Below are positions 1 through 10,100 of a DNA stretch of 38,707 nucleotides, one piece after another. Origin of the DNA: Phascolarctobacterium sp. (GTDB lineage Bacteria > Bacillota > Negativicutes > Acidaminococcales > Acidaminococcaceae). Every line of letters starts with the position of its first letter. The stretch's first letter is position 1. A program made the translations under genes and the position numbers. The notes beneath the pieces were generated by a model that worked only from the letters and a program-made list of their open reading frames with translations, was not told where the DNA came from and did no database searches. The stretch covers positions 1 through 38,707 of the forward strand of contig JAFTMR010000013.1 of NCBI GenBank assembly GCA_017452325.1, read 5' to 3'.

Positions 1-902
1 AAATTTTCAAGCTTATGCGTGGGGTTCAAGAATCTCTTGCCGGCAGAGTAGCTGTTTTATCCATGACAACTCTTTCCCAAGCAGAAATAAGCAATGGAAG
101 AATGGAACCCTTTGCTTTAGATTTGGAAAAACTTGCCATTAGGCAACAGGAAAGAACTCCTGCTGATACTCATGAAATCTTTAAGCGTATCTTCAATGGT
201 TCAATGCCAGCAATAATTAGCGGTGTTAATAATAACAACCAAATCTTTTACAGCAGCTACATCAGCACTTACATAGAGAGAGATGTAAAAGAATTGTCTG
301 ACACCATTGACTCTCTTAAATTCTTAAGATTTATGACTGCTGTAGCTGCAAGATGTAGTCAAATTTTGAACGTCGCTGAAATTGCGCGAGACGCAGACAT
401 AAATCAGCTTCAAGCTAAAAATTGGCTTGGCATTTTAGAAACCTTAGGTATAATATTTTATCTACATCCATATTCAAATAATTTGTTGAAGAGATTAGTA
501 AAAACTCCCAAATTATATTTTTATGACGCAGGGTTGGTATGCCATCTAACGCGTTGGAGCAGCGCAGAAACTTTAGAAAGCGGTGCAATGAATGGTGCTA
601 TTTTAGAAAACTATGTTGTCTCTGAAATAGCTAAAACTTATTTGAACTGTGGTAAAGAGCCATATATATATTACTATCGTGACAAAGATGCTAAAGAAAT
701 TGATATCGTTTTGGAACACGACGGTGTCTTAAATCCGATTGAAATTAAAAAGACTGCTAACCCCGGTACAGAACTTATCAAAGTCTTTAACCTGTTAGAT
801 AGAGCTTCTACCCCAAGAGCAAAAGGTGCAGTTATCTGTATGAAACCAACACTCAGCGCTATCGACAAGGATAATTACATTGTACCCGTTTGGATTATTT
901 GA
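1..902 (+). CDS. DUF4143-family AAA ATPase, 3' part (cut by left window edge)
   Basis: The reading frame is already open at the left edge (codons from base 3 read I-F-K-L before the first ATG at 15), so this is the C-terminal part of a longer protein and the ATG at 15 is internal. It aligns by eye along its whole length with the complete protein at 18928-20151: both have FKLM..V.ESLAGR, then YIERDVKEL, KTPKLYFYDAGL and a C-terminal E-I-D...P-I-E-I-K-K. In this family an N-terminal P-loop ATPase is followed by a DUF4143 domain with a PD-(D/E)XK-like motif, and the D...E-x-K pattern near the end fits. The Walker A part lies outside the window. Cellular role is unknown; family members are common accessory genes often seen as paralogues. 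It ends just before a strong hairpin. Confidence 0.85.
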   Translation, partial: IFKLMRGVQESLAGRVAVLSMTTLSQAEISNGRMEPFALDLEKLAIRQQERTPADTHEIFKRIFNGSMPAIISGVNNNNQIFYSSYISTYIERDVKELSDTIDSLKFLRFMTAVAARCSQILNVAEIARDADINQLQAKNWLGILETLGIIFYLHPYSNNLLKRLVKTPKLYFYDAGLVCHLTRWSSAETLESGAMNGAILENYVVSEIAKTYLNCGKEPYIYYYRDKDAKEIDIVLEHDGVLNPIEIKKTANPGTELIKVFNLLDRASTPRAKGAVICMKPTLSAIDKDNYIVPVWII

Positions 903-919
903 CAGCTTCCCACTACTAC

Positions 920-955
920 AAACGCCCCGCCAACCAGAAGGTTGACGAGGCGTTT
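920..955. terminator. Bidirectional terminator hairpin
   Basis: A near-perfect inverted repeat (AACGCCcCGcCAACC against GGTTGaCGaGGCGTT, 4-nt loop) sits between two convergent genes: the plus-strand ATPase ending at 902 and the minus-strand receptor ending at 1022. Short T runs flank it on both sides, so it can serve both. Confidence 0.8.
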
Positions 956-1021
956 TATAATTTTAGGAATGAAGTAGGTTGTAAGAATTAAGTTGTCGCT
1001 TGCCTGCGAGGAAACTTTATA

Positions 1022-2893
1022 TTAGAAGGTATGGGTATACATTACGCGCCAGTTAAACGGAAGATCCAAGTTACCATATCTATTAGCATAATTTTTATGA
1101 TCTAAGAGATTGTTAAGAGTAACTGTGATATTATCATTTTTAGTAATATCATAAGAAGTATTCCAGGTCAGGCGCTTTCTATCAGGGATATCCTGGGTTT
1201 TATAATATTCTCTATCCCCCAAATGTTTATACTGCAAGGAACTAGTTAAAGAACCATTGGTATAGGTAACAGATGCAACACCATCTATTCTAGCATTGTC
1301 TTGAATCCAACCACTGCCATCATTTATTTCCGGATTCCCATATCCAACACCCAATAAATATGACCAATTATCATCCACTATATGCTTATATTCAAATTCT
1401 ACACCAGTATTCTTATAATCACCTTTATTGATAGCAAATTGCTCATTAGTCAAAGGATCTTTTTCAGACCAACCAAGCTTATCCTTAAAATCCATATGAT
1501 ATACACTAAATTTTATTGACTTATCATCAAAAAGTTTTTTAATACCAGTTTCATAAGTCCAACCAACTTCTGGACTAAGAGTGTCACCTGCGGGTCTTTT
1601 CTTGCTACTATAACTGCCCAATGCAGGTGTTTGGAAACCACGCCCAATGTTAGTAAACCAAGAAGTGTCATCATTAATCATATATAGTGTTTGTAATTGA
1701 GGGTTAAAAATCTCTTCATCCACATATGTACCAGAAACTTTCTCTCCACGCAACCCAAAAGTTACACTAAATTTATCAGTTATCTTTTTATCATAAGATA
1801 CATATAATGAATTGCTATGTCTTTTATCTTCTGCATATCCATAAGATTCTCCACCCAATCCCTCAAAGTTTTCTCTTTTATAAGAATAACCTGCAATAAT
1901 ATTATCTTTGCCAACTTCCCAATTCTTTTGAATGTCAACTATTTGACTATTCATTTCGCATGCACCACTAATAATACCAGTGCTATTCAAATAATCTTCA
2001 CCATCGCATTTGCGATAATTATACCCAACAGTAGCGATAAAGCCATCATCATTTTTGTAGGTTAGTCCTGCTAATGCTCTTGTATCTTCATAACTGTAAT
2101 CATTACTTAAATTATTATTTTTATACGCACCACGTTTTACTTTACCAGTTTGATAAAATCCATTAAAGCTCAACTCATCAGACAAGTCGGCAATAATATT
2201 TGCTTTTGTAGATTGGCCCTTACCAAGAAACCAGTCATATGCTGAACCTTTAGGATAATCATTACAATCATCATAACTATCGTTATGTTCTTTAGATGCA
2301 CTAATAATCATTTTGTCAGTTGAATAAACAAAACCATAGTCTTTATAATAGTTACCATACGTACCTTTAACCTTAAACTGAGATGCCCCCTGAGGACGCT
2401 TTGTAATAATATTAACTACACCACCCATAGCTTCTGCACCATAAAGAGTACCAGCCGCACCTTTCAATACTTCTACCTTCTTAATCATATCTACAGGTAT
2501 ACCAGCTAATGAATTGTAGTTTTTTAAATTCATCGGAATTCCATCGACCATTACGAGAGTGCCACGATCATAACCACGAATAATAGTCCTGCCAGAAGAC
2601 ATGCCAAAATCTTGTCCAGCATCACCATAACCATTACTGGTAACACCTAATTGATTATCAATGACATCAAAAGCATTTTTATATCCAAAATCTTTAATTT
2701 CTTTTTCTGTCACAATTTCAACATTTGCAGGGGTTTTCAGATCACTTGTTTCCATTCTTTGTGCAGTAACTACCATGGGGTCTAAAGTAAACTCTTGTAA
2801 TTCTTCAGCGTGGACCGCTGTACCCCCCCATTGCACAAATCCGCAAACGAGTGCTGTCATCAGCATACCTTTTGTCAGGGTTCTTTTTTTCAT
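1022..2893 (-). CDS. TonB-dependent outer-membrane receptor 1
   Basis: Predicted 623-residue outer-membrane ligand-gated porin, which would import a scarce ligand using TonB energy. I chose the ATG at 2893 because TAGGAGATG lies just upstream and the protein then opens with a classic signal peptide (MKKRTLTKGML...VQWGGTAVHA). Next come a probable TonB-box region (LDPMVVTAQR) and a plug domain with IIRGYDRGTLVMVDGIPMN, VEVLKGAAGTLYGAEAMGGVVNI in shortened form and ITKRPQG. The rest is a Tyr/Asn/Asp-rich beta barrel ending in an aromatic residue (YTHTF), as expected for Bam-dependent insertion. No promoter of its own is visible, so it is probably read from the chlI-chlD promoter. The ligand is unknown; context suggests a metallo-tetrapyrrole. 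Its plug resembles receptor 3, but its signal peptide is almost the one of receptor 2. Confidence 0.92.
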   Translation of the reverse strand: MKKRTLTKGMLMTALVCGFVQWGGTAVHAEELQEFTLDPMVVTAQRMETSDLKTPANVEIVTEKEIKDFGYKNAFDVIDNQLGVTSNGYGDAGQDFGMSSGRTIIRGYDRGTLVMVDGIPMNLKNYNSLAGIPVDMIKKVEVLKGAAGTLYGAEAMGGVVNIITKRPQGASQFKVKGTYGNYYKDYGFVYSTDKMIISASKEHNDSYDDCNDYPKGSAYDWFLGKGQSTKANIIADLSDELSFNGFYQTGKVKRGAYKNNNLSNDYSYEDTRALAGLTYKNDDGFIATVGYNYRKCDGEDYLNSTGIISGACEMNSQIVDIQKNWEVGKDNIIAGYSYKRENFEGLGGESYGYAEDKRHSNSLYVSYDKKITDKFSVTFGLRGEKVSGTYVDEEIFNPQLQTLYMINDDTSWFTNIGRGFQTPALGSYSSKKRPAGDTLSPEVGWTYETGIKKLFDDKSIKFSVYHMDFKDKLGWSEKDPLTNEQFAINKGDYKNTGVEFEYKHIVDDNWSYLLGVGYGNPEINDGSGWIQDNARIDGVASVTYTNGSLTSSLQYKHLGDREYYKTQDIPDRKRLTWNTSYDITKNDNITVTLNNLLDHKNYANRYGNLDLPFNWRVMYTHTF

Positions 2894-2987
2894 AAGTTCA
2901 TCTCCTAAAAAATTATTTATTGTATGCCTTTCAAGTACCCATAAATGGCTTGCCTGTAGATTACTCAGCACCAAAGCAAAATTATTG

Positions 2988-3015
2988 GGAGCTTACCTTC
3001 TTGTAGGTAAGCTCC
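2988..3015 (-). terminator. Stem-loop between chlD-like gene and tonB receptor 1, possible attenuator
   Basis: A perfect 10-bp stem (GGAGCTTACC / GGTAAGCTCC, 8-nt loop) lies directly after the stop codon of the ChlD-like gene. On the minus strand it is followed by CAATAATTTTG rather than a solid U run, so it looks leaky. As no promoter is seen before the receptor, it may lower receptor expression relative to chlID rather than stop transcription. Confidence 0.5.
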
Positions 3016-3028
3016 TTTTGATTATCTC

Positions 3029-4960
3029 TTAGTCTCCCAAGTTCCGCACAATCCTCAAAATTTGCTCCTTGGAAAGCTGGCGCAGGCTGTAATAGCTGGC
3101 GCCCATAGCTTGCGCTACCTTCTTGGCAACGCCTAATTTGATAAAATCATTTTCCGTATCAATGACTACGGAGGTTATCTTCGCCTTACGAATCTTCTCT
3201 GCCATTTTTATTGCGGCGGTTACAGGGTCGCCGCCGTTTTCTTCCACAGCGTTTGCCCTGCCATCCGTTACCAAAACTAAAATGGGTTCCAGCTCGCTGT
3301 CCTTTTTGTTCAGCTTCGCCAGTGTTAAAAGAGAAGTCGCCAAGCCGTCAGCCAGCGGTGTCTTGCCGCCCGTAGGCATTTCTGCCAAACATTTTTGGGC
3401 AAGGTCAACGCTCCTCGTGATGGGCAGCAGCACCTCCGCCTTTTGACGGCGGAAGCCAATCATCCCCACGCGGTCACGCTTTTGGTAAGCGTCTTGCAGC
3501 ATGTAAAAGATTGCTCCTTTAACGGCGCGCATTCTCTCCCGCGCACCCATGGAGCCACTAGCATCTACTGCGAAAAGGAAGGTGTTGCCAATGCGCTTTT
3601 CCCGCACCTTTTGGCGTAGGTCTTCCTTTTGAATGTTCAGGGCGCAGCCATTGTCTTCCCTCATTCTTTGATAAGGCGCCGCCGCACGAATGGTTGCGTC
3701 AAAGGCTAAGTCCTCTACCTTGGCTTTAGGCAGCTCTGCCCTAACGTAACGGCCTTGCTTCAAATCCGTCTTGGTAGCACTTCGCTTGCCGCTTCCTCTC
3801 CGTAAGGTAGTGTTCTTGCCCATATCAAGGACAAGCTTGGGAATTTTAAAGCTTCTATCTATGTCAGCAATCTGTTCGTCAGGAGCAAGCTGGTTGCTGT
3901 CCTGCTGTTCCTGCTCTTTTTCATCTTGCTCTTTGTTATCTTCACTGTCTTCCTCACTGCCCTCGTCCTCTTCCTCATTTGCGGGAGGGGGCGGTGGCGG
4001 AAGCTCATCAGGATTTTGAGGAGCTTCTTCCTCATTTTCCTGCGACTCTTGGTTTTCCTCCTGCTCTTGGTCAGGCTGGTCTTCTTGTTCCATTTCCTGA
4101 GGCTCCGGCGGAGTGCGCATACGGTGTGGCAAAACATAAACCGCTGCTTCCTGCATGTCCTGTGGCAGAATGTAGGTACGCTTTGCTAAAGCAGCAATGG
4201 CACGAGCGGCTTCCAGTAAGTAAATTTCTGCACGATGTCCTGCACAGAAGGCTTGAGCGCACATTTGCGCCGCCAGCTGCATCATTGCCTCGGTTACTTC
4301 CACCTGAGTCAAGGTTTCCCGGGCAGCCTGCACCTGTTCCCACAGCTCCTTGATGCTTGCTGCGTACTGCTTTCTAAATTCTGCAATGTTCTCGCCGTAA
4401 GCCAAGGCACGTTTTATGATTTCCACCCTGTCGGCAGTTTCCATTTCTCCCTGCACGTCCACGTACATTCCAAAACGGTCCAGGACATGGCTGGGCAAAA
4501 TGCCTTCTTCCGGATTCATAGTTCCGATGACGGTGTAGTTTACCTCGTGAGTAAAGCTAATACCATCACGTTCCACATGGTTAAAGCCTGCGGTGTTGGC
4601 ATCAAGCACCGCGGTCAACAGTTCTTGTCGAAGCAGGTTTGCTTCATCTATATAGAGTGCGTTACCGTTTGCTCTGCCCAAGATGCCCGGCAAGAAGCGA
4701 CGCTCGCCCTTACTAACAGCGTATTCAATATCAATACTGCCAAAGAGCATATCTTCGGTAACGTTTAAAGGCAAATCAATGAGCTTGCGTGGCGCAAGTA
4801 GTTCCTGGGTGGCACGAACCAAGGTGGTTTTTGCCGTACCCTTACGCCCGCCAATCAACAGCCCGCCTGCGTGGGGATTAACCAACGCAATGAGCAGGGC
4901 GCGTTTTGCCTGCTGCTGTCCAACTACAGCAGTGAAGGGATATCCAGCTTGCAGTAACAT
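3029..4960 (-). CDS. ChlD/BchD-like chelatase subunit (AAA+ plus VWA)
   Basis: 643 residues, cytoplasmic, probably the ATPase/integrin-type partner of the CobN-like chelatase encoded nearby. Domains in order are an AAA+ domain (Walker A GGRKGTAKTT around residues 37-46, LYIDEANLL Walker B, GTMNPEEG sensor, LDRFG), a long Glu/Gln/Pro-rich acidic linker (about residues 285-365) and a C-terminal von Willebrand A domain with a MIDAS motif DASGSMGARERM. This is the standard ChlD/BchD architecture; the Walker A looks intact, whereas many ChlD proteins have a degenerate one. The ATG at 4960 follows AAGGAG. It starts 14 bp after the ChlI-like stop, so the two form one operon. The acidic linker normally docks the AAA+ ring onto the large subunit. 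Confidence 0.93.
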   Translation of the reverse strand: MLLQAGYPFTAVVGQQQAKRALLIALVNPHAGGLLIGGRKGTAKTTLVRATQELLAPRKLIDLPLNVTEDMLFGSIDIEYAVSKGERRFLPGILGRANGNALYIDEANLLRQELLTAVLDANTAGFNHVERDGISFTHEVNYTVIGTMNPEEGILPSHVLDRFGMYVDVQGEMETADRVEIIKRALAYGENIAEFRKQYAASIKELWEQVQAARETLTQVEVTEAMMQLAAQMCAQAFCAGHRAEIYLLEAARAIAALAKRTYILPQDMQEAAVYVLPHRMRTPPEPQEMEQEDQPDQEQEENQESQENEEEAPQNPDELPPPPPPANEEEDEGSEEDSEDNKEQDEKEQEQQDSNQLAPDEQIADIDRSFKIPKLVLDMGKNTTLRRGSGKRSATKTDLKQGRYVRAELPKAKVEDLAFDATIRAAAPYQRMREDNGCALNIQKEDLRQKVREKRIGNTFLFAVDASGSMGARERMRAVKGAIFYMLQDAYQKRDRVGMIGFRRQKAEVLLPITRSVDLAQKCLAEMPTGGKTPLADGLATSLLTLAKLNKKDSELEPILVLVTDGRANAVEENGGDPVTAAIKMAEKIRKAKITSVVIDTENDFIKLGVAKKVAQAMGASYYSLRQLSKEQILRIVRNLGD

Positions 4961-4974
4961 TCAGCAGGCTCCTT

Positions 4975-6006
4975 TCATGCTTCCTGTCCTAAGAAAGCTT
5001 CTACTTTATTCCAATCCAACTGTCCTTCTTCAAAAGGACGACGACGCATTCTGTGAGGCAGTACTAATTTCGCCGCCAGCTTCACGTCTTCCATTTCTAC
5101 TTGGGCGTGCCCATTGAAGGCAGCCAAGGTCAAAGCAGTTTTGATTACAGTAATATCAGCCCTGTGACCATCAACGCCCAGCTCTACGGCAAGCTTGGCA
5201 ACGGTTTCCAGAAGCTGGTCACTTATCGTAACGCTTGCCAATACTTCCCGCGCCTGCATAATTTTCTTTGCCAGTTCTTCCTGCTCGTCCTGATAGCCTG
5301 CGATAAATTCATCAGCATTATCTTCATAGGCAAGGCGACGTTTGATAACCTCCACCCTTTGAGCAGGGTCGTGTTCACCGGTTACCACAACGGAAAGCCC
5401 GAAGCGGTCAAGAAGCTGGGGACGGATGTCGCCCTCTTCCGGGTTCATAGTGCCAACCAGAACGAAGCGCGCCGGATGGGAATAAGAAACGCCTTCGCGC
5501 TCCACAGTGTTGATACCCATGGCAGCAGCATCCAGCAGTACGTCCACCACATGGTCATCCAACAGATTGATTTCATCTACATATAAAATATTACGGTTGG
5601 CTTGTGCCAAAATACCCGCTTCAAATTTCTTTTCACCATGCTTGATGGCGTGCTCAATATCCAAAGTACCAACTACTCTATCCTCTGTAGCACTAACAGG
5701 TAACTCTACCACACGCATGGGGATTTCTTCTACATAAATATTTGCGCCAGACACATGGCTTTTTGCACAATCATCGCAAAACAAGTTAGGATTATGAGGG
5801 TCACAATTAAATCTGCAACCATGGATAGCATCCATTGCAGGGAGCAGTTCTGCCAAAGCCCGCACTGCAGTTGACTTTGCTGTACCTTTTTCACCCTTAA
5901 TCAACACCCCTCCCAAAGCAGGATTAATTACATTCAAGATTAACGCCAATTTCATATCCTCTTGACCGACAATGGCGGTGAAGGGATAAACCGCTGTTCT
6001 TTTCAT
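4975..6006 (-). CDS. ChlI/BchI-like chelatase AAA+ ATPase
   Basis: 343 residues, first gene of a chlI-chlD-tonB1 unit. It carries Walker [10 protein letters not shown] (residues 38-46), Walker [13 protein letters not shown], the [21 protein letters not shown] segment and C-terminal [11 protein letters not shown], all typical of the small AAA+ subunit of magnesium chelatase and of its homologues working with CobN-type subunits. A four-cysteine cluster (C64, C68, C77, C80) in the first insertion could bind a metal ion. In the family the protein forms a hexameric ring with the D subunit and uses ATP to drive metal insertion by the large subunit. The start follows GAGAGGTAGAG. It has its own 19-bp-spacer promoter at 6058-6088, the same type as the cobN operon, so the three chelatase subunits are probably co-induced. 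Confidence 0.94.
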   Translation of the reverse strand: MKRTAVYPFTAIVGQEDMKLALILNVINPALGGVLIKGEKGTAKSTAVRALAELLPAMDAIHGCRFNCDPHNPNLFCDDCAKSHVSGANIYVEEIPMRVVELPVSATEDRVVGTLDIEHAIKHGEKKFEAGILAQANRNILYVDEINLLDDHVVDVLLDAAAMGINTVEREGVSYSHPARFVLVGTMNPEEGDIRPQLLDRFGLSVVVTGEHDPAQRVEVIKRRLAYEDNADEFIAGYQDEQEELAKKIMQAREVLASVTISDQLLETVAKLAVELGVDGHRADITVIKTALTLAAFNGHAQVEMEDVKLAAKLVLPHRMRRRPFEEGQLDWNKVEAFLGQEA

Positions 6007-6057
6007 CTACTCTACCTCTCCCTATTGCATTTATCTTCTTATTGATATTTGTTTCTG

Positions 6058-6088
6058 ATTATAAACTATATACCGCCTATATGCTCAA
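6058..6088 (-). promoter_or_regulatory. MerR-type promoter (19-bp spacer) for chlI-chlD-tonB1
   Basis: On the minus strand: -35 TTGAGC, spacer ATATAGGCGGTATATAGTT (19 bp), -10 TATAAT. The spacer holds an ATATA...TATAT dyad. Nine other promoters in the window share this layout, and the expected start site falls about 45 bp before the chlI-like ATG. Confidence 0.85.
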
Positions 6089-6111
6089 GAGAAATTTTTA
6101 AAATATATTAC

Positions 6112-6151
6112 AAAAAGCTAACAGGAAGTTTTAATTTCCTGTTAGCTTTTT
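6112..6151 (-). terminator. Rho-independent terminator of the nif-like/cobN operon
   Basis: A perfect 16-bp stem (AAAAAGCTAACAGGAA / TTCCTGTTAGCTTTTT) with an 8-nt loop. On the minus strand it begins inside the last codons of the radical SAM gene and ends with a U run. It separates the long operon from the chlI-like promoter. Confidence 0.9.
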
Positions 6152-7177
6152 TATGGTTACTCTTTTCATGGCGCACTCACTCTTGTAAGCGACACACTCC
6201 CCACTGCCATACCAACGAGCGAAGCAGCCACCGCCACAGAGTTTGAAATCAGCGCACTCCTTGCAAAAGTGCATACTCTCTGAAATTTTCCGGCTTATCT
6301 TTTCTACAAGGGCAATGTCCAACCCGTCCTGCACATTGCCAATATAAAAATTAGCATCCCCCAGAAGGGAGGAGCAAGCGTAAATTTTACCGCTGGCATC
6401 TACAAAGGCAGCCTCACCGTTCATAGCATAGCAATGTCCAAACTGGCGACAGCTTTCCTTGCACAAAAACTTTGCCCTTTCCAGCTGGGAAATTTGAATT
6501 TTATAGCCTGCCATCCGGGCAAGCAGTTCCCCTCTGGCGTAAACCTCTTCCATTGCTTTATGCATCTGTGCTTCCGTTGGAGGAGTAAGCCCCCTGCCAC
6601 GCCCCTGCCCTCGCAATAAATCGAAGCCTATTTTACGCACGCACCCAACAAAATAGCCCATCTCCACAATGCCGGCAAGCTCTTCAACATTTTCTGCAGT
6701 GACCACGCAGGTCAAGCCACAGCCAATATTGTTACGCCTTAAAACTTCCAAGCCTTGCAAGATTAAACCAGTTGCCCCTTTGCCTTCCTTGGTCAAACGC
6801 AGTTTATCGTTTATATTGGGTTTGCCGTCAAGGCTTATGCCAATGGCTACCTTATTTTTAAAAAGGTACTTGGCAATTTCATCAGTCAGGAGGGAGGCGT
6901 TGGTCTGAATCTGTAAAATTGCAGGCAACTGTTCAGCTTGAACATAGTCCACCACCGCCTGCAGGGTTGCAAAATTTAGAAGTGGCTCGCCCCCGCTGAA
7001 CTGGATGATAAATTTTTCACCTTGGGGCAGGCTGCCCACCGCCAAGCGGACGGCGGCAAGGGCAGTTTCCTCAGACATTTTTTGTGTATTATGTTCTGCG
7101 GCGTAGCAGTAACGACAGGCAAAATTACATTGCCCCGTTAAGCTTAGCACCAAGTTTTTTATTTTAGGAGTTGGCAT
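6131..7177 (-). CDS. Radical SAM/SPASM protein
   Basis: 348 residues, last gene of the nif-like/cobN operon. The ATG at 7177 follows GAGGAG and overlaps the end of the CobN-like gene by 14 bp; the longer upstream frame is shadow. The radical SAM motif is CNFACRYC (C17, C21, C24), with FSGGEP at 60-65 and an ISLDG strand at 114-118. The C-terminal half has ten further cysteines (C239, C243, C249, C268, C305, C308, C314, C318, C328, C335) in the spacing of a SPASM domain, which holds two auxiliary [4Fe-4S] clusters. SPASM enzymes usually modify peptides or proteins (anaerobic sulfatase maturases, PqqE-like, thioether formers); a few act on small molecules. Here it could modify a partner protein of the system or the tetrapyrrole itself. 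The substrate cannot be read from the sequence. Confidence 0.9.
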   Translation of the reverse strand: MPTPKIKNLVLSLTGQCNFACRYCYAAEHNTQKMSEETALAAVRLAVGSLPQGEKFIIQFSGGEPLLNFATLQAVVDYVQAEQLPAILQIQTNASLLTDEIAKYLFKNKVAIGISLDGKPNINDKLRLTKEGKGATGLILQGLEVLRRNNIGCGLTCVVTAENVEELAGIVEMGYFVGCVRKIGFDLLRGQGRGRGLTPPTEAQMHKAMEEVYARGELLARMAGYKIQISQLERAKFLCKESCRQFGHCYAMNGEAAFVDASGKIYACSSLLGDANFYIGNVQDGLDIALVEKISRKISESMHFCKECADFKLCGGGCFARWYGSGECVAYKSECAMKRVTIKKLTGN

Positions 7178-10100
7178 CACTGCGCTCCTCAATCTCCCCT
7201 TCAATTGAAAGGTATAATTTTTGCAGCTCGCTCTTGGTTTCCGGCTTAGCGTTCCACAAACCACGCTGTTCTGCTTCCAAGAGGACTTCCGCCATTCTTT
7301 GCAATGCCCAAGGATTCACATCACGCAGCCATTCCTGCACCTTGGGGTCAAAGGTATATTTTTCTGCGTACTTTTCGTACATCCAATCTTCCATAACGGC
7401 GCTGGTTGCGTCCCATTGATAGCTGTGAGCAATCATATTCGCCATATCCGCCGCGCCCTTGTAGCCATGCTTCATCATACCCTCAATGTATTTGGGGTTA
7501 ATGGATTCACTGCGGAAGATACGCTTCGCCTGCTCCTGCACGCTAAACATCTTAACCTTACTTCTATCGGTACTGTCACCACAGTAGGAACGGGGCGCAC
7601 TACCTTTGATGCTGCGCACCGCCGCAATCATACCGCCATGATAAGCGTTGTAGTCGTCACTGGAAAGCATATTGGTTTCGTGGTTGTCTTCATTTTTAAT
7701 GGTAACATCCAGGCTACCCATCCGCTTGCGGAATTGTTGGGGCAAGAACTTGCCCTTAGTCTTGCCGCCGTAAGCGTGACCGCCCCAACGGACGTAAACA
7801 TCGGCGATATCGTCAATGGTTTCCCAGTTCTTAGCTTCAAGGAGAGCGGCAACGCCTGCGCCGTACACGCCCTGCTCGTCACCAAAAATTCTAAAGGCAG
7901 CTTGTCGCCAAGCTTCTTCCTTGGTCATACCCTCCGCTTCCAGCTCAGCGCTATCTGCCAGGATATGCTTACGCACATAGTTTAGCTCCACATCCTCATC
8001 CAAGCTACCGGCAAGGAGTGTTGCTTGGTCCAGCAGTTCCATAACCGTAGGCATGGTATCGCGGAACAAACCACTAATGCGTGCCGTAACGTCAATGCGG
8101 GGACGGCGCAGTTCATTCAAGGGAATGGGCTCCAAGCTGTTGACACGCATACTGCCAGCTTGATACACAGGGCGAATCCCCATCAGATAGAGGAACTCTG
8201 CAATACACTGACCATGACTGCGCATATTGGCACCGCTCCACAAAACGATACCGATATTTTCCGGATAGTGACCTTCTTCCGCAATGAAGCGCTCAATAAC
8301 CTGGTCACCCAAGGTTTTGCCAATCTCCCACGCCGCCGGAGTAGGCAGGGTACGCGGGTCAACGCCATAGAAGTTGCGACCTGTAGGCAGTAAATCTGCA
8401 CAGCCACTGGTGGGCGCACCGGAAGGCCCTGGTTCCACATACTGACCTTCAAAACCACGCAGCATGTTCTCCTGCTCTTGAGTAGTCAGCATCAAATTAG
8501 GATAAATACTTTCGCAGATGTAGGTGCAAACCTTGGTCAAGGCTTCCTTAAACTCTTCGTTCCCCTCCTGCACCCAAGGCAATGCCAAAACTTGGGACAG
8601 AGCTTCCCCGCCAAAGTCCTTACCTTGCAAAATGGTAATAATCTCTTGGCTCTGCTCCGTAATTTTATCAAGAAGCGCCGCATTGGTAATGTTCAGCGGT
8701 TCGTAGATAAGACTGCTGTTTTCCAACAGGTAGTAATAATCATAGCCGTAGTAATGGGCAATGGCTTGGCTTAGGCTGGGCACGTCACCATTGTTCAGAC
8801 GGGTAAGCATCCACAAATATTCCGTCAAGCCCTCATCAACAGGAGGTTGTCCCAAAATATGTAAACCTGTATGTACCTCAAGGTTCTTCAGATCCGTAAT
8901 GTAGTTGTGCAGTGCCAGCACATATTCGCCAAAGGGCTTACCTTCTTCATAGGGAACCTCGTCCTGCAAATTGGCAGCCGCAACCTTTTCCTTAACCAAG
9001 GCTTCCAAATTGGGCAGGTTCTCCGGCTGGGTAACTTCAAAGTGGACGTATTCATCCATAATCTTTTCCAGTTCTTCCAGCTCGTCGTACACCCCTGCCT
9101 TACTTTGAGGAGCAGGCAAATGCTCGATTAAGCAGGCAGCACCCCTGCGTTTTGCCTGGATACCTTCGCCGGTAATCGTAATATTATAAGGATAGATATT
9201 AACCAAATCACCTAACGCCAAGTCTGGATAGCAAGTGCAGTCCAAGCCTGCGTTCTTACCCGGCAACCATTCCAAGGAGCCATGGGTACCGATATGGGCA
9301 ACTGCATCCGCCTGCCAAATGTCGCGCACCCAATGATAGAAGCCCAAGTAATGATGGGTGGGCGCACAATAAGGAGAATGGTAAATTTTGCTAGGGTCAT
9401 CACCAAAGCCGCGGGGCGGTTGTACGGTGACAAAAACATTACCGTTCATAGTTCCCGGTACCAAAAGGTCGCCGTCATATTCCATAACGCTACCCGGTGC
9501 TTCGCCCCAGTCCTTGATAAGCTGCGCCTGTACCTTGGGAGCAAAGGTAGCAAAGAATTTTTGATACTCTGCTCCCGTAACCTTATTGGCTTCTGCAATT
9601 TGCTTTTCTGTCAGTAAATTCTTATCGTTGGTTGCGTTGGCAGTAAGCTCCTTGATAAATTCCTTAGTGTCCGCAGGAATGGCATCCACCTTGTAGCCAC
9701 GCTCCTGCATCGCCGCCAAAACTCTTCTGATACTTTCGATGGTGTCCAAGCCAATGGCACTACCAATATTGGAATTGCGAGGAGGATAGTTGTGGAAGAT
9801 GATGGCAATTTTTTTATCAGCATTTGCCTTGCGACGCAGGCTCGCCCATTTGCGTGCTTTGCTTACCATTCTTTGAACACGCTCCATGATGGGCAGATAG
9901 CGCACGTCCCCATTTTCCAGAACCTTTTTGTAGCCGATGGGTACCCCATGAATGGTACCGTCAAACTCCGGCAGGGAAACAGCAATGGAAACTTCCATGG
10001 GATTCATCCCCTCAAAGCTTTCCCGCCATTCTTCCAGCTCCGTCATAATTGTATAGCCTGCCAAAATGGGTACGTTCCATTTTTTGAAGTAGTCCACCGT

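Noticed and set aside
4235-4768. Plus-strand 177-codon ORF inside the ChlD-like gene
   Set aside because: Antisense shadow of conserved AAA+ sequence with no ribosome site or family match.
7221-7985. Plus-strand 254-codon ORF inside the CobN-like gene
   Set aside because: It is antisense to a well-conserved 1239-residue gene, lacks recognisable domains and is typical opposite-strand shadow.
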